DNA of 7,704 nt from Eudoraea sp. GTDB taxonomy: Bacteria; Bacteroidota; Bacteroidia; Flavobacteriales; Flavobacteriaceae. Location of the stretch: positions 1-7,704 of the forward strand of contig JABDQS010000012.1 in the NCBI GenBank assembly GCA_013042125.1. The letters are read 5' to 3'. How positions within the stretch are numbered: the first letter of the stretch is position 1; the number at the start of each line of letters is the position of its first letter. A program made the position numbers and the translations under genes. Below the pieces are notes generated by a model. It saw only the letters and a list, made by a program, of their open reading frames with translations. It made no database searches and had not been told where the DNA came from. Shown here one piece after another: positions 6,191-7,704 of the stretch.

Positions 6191-7060
6191 TTATGGACAG
6201 ATACTCAAACTACCTGTAAAATCTCCGATAAAAGGACTAGGTCCGTCTTCAAAGGCTATTTTACCATTAGGCGCAAATAACTGATAGGTTACCTCAGAAT
6301 CCCAGTCTCCGGATACATATTCAAATGTTACTGTGGTTGCAGTATCAGGAATGTTAAAAACCACGGAGTTAGAAGCTCCCTGCGCTGAACTAACAGTATA
6401 GTCTGTAGCTACACCATCTACTGTAACTCTGATTGAAGCACCGTTCCAACCATCTCCGTACGAATCCTGCATATCCAGGGAGTAATCTCCTGGAACAGGA
6501 CCTGTAGGGATACAGGCAACAACTACGTCGTATTTGTAAGGAGAACTAAAATAAGATCCACCTAGAACGTTACCGTTACCATTTACATTGGTCCAGGTAC
6601 TACCGTCTGAAAGCGTTACTTCAAATCGGTAACTGAATACATCTCCACCAGAATAACCTGTGCCAACTCCAAGAAGGGTGGCAGATTCTTCAAGAGTAGT
6701 GGTATAAGTCAATTCCGGAAGTCCTCTGGAGCTGGTAGATAGATCAGAAGCCATAAAGGTCTCGATCAATTGTTCTCCTACGCTAGAATCCGTTGGGTCA
6801 TCCTGATTGTCTGTAAATGAAGCATACAGTTGAATAGACTGTAATAAATCTCCGAATTCAGCATCCTGTTCTTCAACAGTTACGGTGAATTCGGATCCAG
6901 GAATAAACGCGTTATACGGGCTCCCTTCCTGATTTCTGGTTCGCAAGACGGCACCTACGGTATAATCGTTAAGGACCGTGTCCACTACTTTATCATCTGT
7001 TTCACAGGAAATAAAGAAGGTTGTGGACAATGCTAAAATAAATACACAAACTTTTTTCAT
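6191..7060 (-). CDS. SusD-associated lipoprotein with C-terminal DSYGDGWNG domain
   Basis: A 289-residue lipoprotein. The signal peptide ends at Cys19 (FFISC) and is followed by ETDD, acidic residues compatible with surface export. Residues of about 30-180 form a beta-rich domain beginning YTVGAVLRTRN (33-43), as often seen in the small lipoproteins that follow SusC/SusD pairs (SusE-like in position). From 192 a second domain starts with DYSLDMQDSYGDGWNGASI (192-210). The Asp/Gly-rich DSYGDGWNG core recurs in exported flavobacterial proteins and could bind a metal ion. Cys183 and Cys288 bracket this second domain and are its only cysteines, so a disulfide is plausible. The gene follows the SusD-like gene after 17 bases, so they are almost certainly one transcript, closed by the hairpin at 6134-6166. 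A role in binding or delivering the ligand of the neighbouring uptake complex is inferred from context only. Confidence 0.85.
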   Translation of the reverse strand: MKKVCVFILALSTTFFISCETDDKVVDTVLNDYTVGAVLRTRNQEGSPYNAFIPGSEFTVTVEEQDAEFGDLLQSIQLYASFTDNQDDPTDSSVGEQLIETFMASDLSTSSRGLPELTYTTTLEESATLLGVGTGYSGGDVFSYRFEVTLSDGSTWTNVNGNGNVLGGSYFSSPYKYDVVVACIPTGPVPGDYSLDMQDSYGDGWNGASIRVTVDGVATDYTVSSAQGASNSVVFNIPDTATTVTFEYVSGDWDSEVTYQLFAPNGKIAFEDGPSPFIGDFTGSLSICP

Positions 7061-7077
7061 CGTAATTTTTTTTTAAA
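7061..7077 (-). promoter_or_regulatory. A-rich leader before the lipoprotein start
   Basis: The 17 bases between the SusD-like stop and the lipoprotein ATG contain, on the minus strand, a run of nine A (7066-7074) and no Shine-Dalgarno sequence. Bacteroidota ribosomes generally do not rely on Shine-Dalgarno pairing, and A-rich leaders favour initiation in flavobacteria, so this supports the ATG at 7058-7060 as the start. Confidence 0.4.
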
Positions 7078-7704
7078 TTAATTAGCAACAGGGAATGTTG
7101 GTGATGCGGGATTGGTATCCCAAAAAACCTGTCCGGTTACACCAGATTTCTGTGACAAATTAGAATTGGTGTTCGCGGCATTCGCCGGATAGAAATGGGT
7201 CCTAACAAAAGCACCTGGATTAGGCTCTAGATTGGGCTCCAAATTGGTTGGAAATCCTTTTCTTCTATAGAAATTATAACCGTCATGGCCGTTACCTTTG
7301 AGTGCAATAAAGAATTGTTCTGCCATGATATTCCATTTACCTTCATTATCCGCAGCATCAAAAGCCGTATCAACAGAGGCAATAAAATCAGAAATATCTG
7401 TAGCTGAAGGCTCAAATGAAAGGTCAGCTGTTGCATCCAGAGATCCAAAAGTTGTTACCTTATTGATAGATTTGGTAATTCCAGCCAAAACAAGTGCCTT
7501 ACCTGCAGCAGGACTTCCGTTCATCGCTACCTCAGCTCTCCAGAAATCAACTGTTGAAGCTAAGATAATTGGTGTGATACCTGCACCAGCACCACCAGTA
7601 CCTAAACTGGTCTCACCAAAAGTGTCATCATCAAATTGCCCTGCCTGTGGATAAACTCCAACCGCAGTTCTCAATAATCCATCTGGTGGAATACCTGAGT
7701 TGTT
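7078..7704 (-). CDS. SusD/RagB-like nutrient-binding outer membrane lipoprotein, C-terminal part
   Basis: Partial gene running off the right edge; 208 residues are visible and the frame is open through 7704. A TTG at 7672-7674 is internal, not a start. SusD-like proteins are alpha-helical lipoproteins that cap a SusC-type TonB-dependent transporter and deliver glycans or other nutrients to it. The visible part fits the C-terminal region of the SusD-like_2 type: a helix with EQFFIALKGNGHDGYNFYRR, then GFPTN, a loop with NPGAFVRTHFYPAN, then NSNLSQKSGVTGQVFWDTNP close to the C-terminus. The Arg-Thr-x-Phe-Tyr-Pro and Phe-Trp-Asp elements are the family's closing signature. Complete members are roughly 450-550 residues, so somewhat less than half is seen. 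The N-terminus, lipobox and the expected susC-like partner lie outside. A 17-base gap links it to the downstream lipoprotein gene. The substrate cannot be deduced. Confidence 0.88.
   Translation of the reverse strand, partial: NNSGIPPDGLLRTAVGVYPQAGQFDDDTFGETSLGTGGAGAGITPIILASTVDFWRAEVAMNGSPAAGKALVLAGITKSINKVTTFGSLDATADLSFEPSATDISDFIASVDTAFDAADNEGKWNIMAEQFFIALKGNGHDGYNFYRRKGFPTNLEPNLEPNPGAFVRTHFYPANAANTNSNLSQKSGVTGQVFWDTNPASPTFPVAN
7222..7245 (-). repeat. 12-base tandem duplication inside the SusD-like gene
   Basis: Two adjacent 12-base units encode Asn-Leu-Glu-Pro twice. They differ at 3 of 12 bases, and all three differences are synonymous (TTG versus CTA for Leu, CCC versus CCT for Pro). 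The repeat lies in the loop between the YRRKG helix and the NPG turn, where length variation is likely to be tolerated. Confidence 0.6.

Noticed and set aside
7222..7245. NLEPNLEP tandem unit as a sign of a mobile element or phase-variable repeat
   Set aside because: There are only two units, already diverged at synonymous sites, in a loop that is variable in this family; this looks like an old in-frame duplication.
7227..7654. Open frames of 118 codons (+) and 73 codons (-) within the SusD-like gene
   Set aside because: Both are alternative-frame readings of a recognisable SusD C-terminus, with no independent start context or motif.

Overview
The window looks like chromosomal DNA from a member of the Bacteroidota, most likely a flavobacterium (Flavobacteriaceae). 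The signs are a SusD/RagB-type surface lipoprotein, lipoproteins with acidic residues just after the lipid-bearing cysteine, no Shine-Dalgarno sequences but A-rich leaders, and candidate promoters of the TAnnTTTG type. I cannot name genus or species from the sequence.

Layout from left to right: (1) the C-terminal end of an unrecognised Thr/Glu-rich protein on the + strand (1-362). (2) A housekeeping block: rarA on the minus strand, a rhomboid intramembrane protease on the + strand divergent from it, and rlmB on the minus strand. Both convergent junctions are extremely tight: the stop codons interlock over 4 bases, CTAA at 359-362 and TTAG at 2473-2476. (3) Two secreted paralogues of unknown function on the minus strand, sharing a 4-base ATGA overlap and lying 3 bases ahead of rlmB. 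(4) An arylsulfotransferase-like beta-propeller lipoprotein, 20 bases upstream of the paralogues. (5) A 111-base gap holding a strong hairpin terminator and a candidate promoter. (6) A lipoprotein with a C-terminal DSYGDGWNG domain, preceded by the C-terminal two-fifths or so of a SusD-like nutrient-binding lipoprotein that runs off the right edge.

From 7704 down to 2473 every gene is on the minus strand. The hairpin at 6134-6166 splits this stretch into two likely transcription units: a SusD-like plus lipoprotein unit (with a SusC-type TonB-dependent porin expected just outside the window), and a propeller, paralogue, paralogue, rlmB unit. The first unit and the propeller lipoprotein look like parts of a cell-surface capture and processing system; its substrate cannot be read from the sequence. 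The placing of an rRNA methyltransferase at the end of a unit of exported proteins is unusual-looking but has no obvious functional link. I found no RNA genes, insertion sequences, CRISPR arrays or attachment sites.
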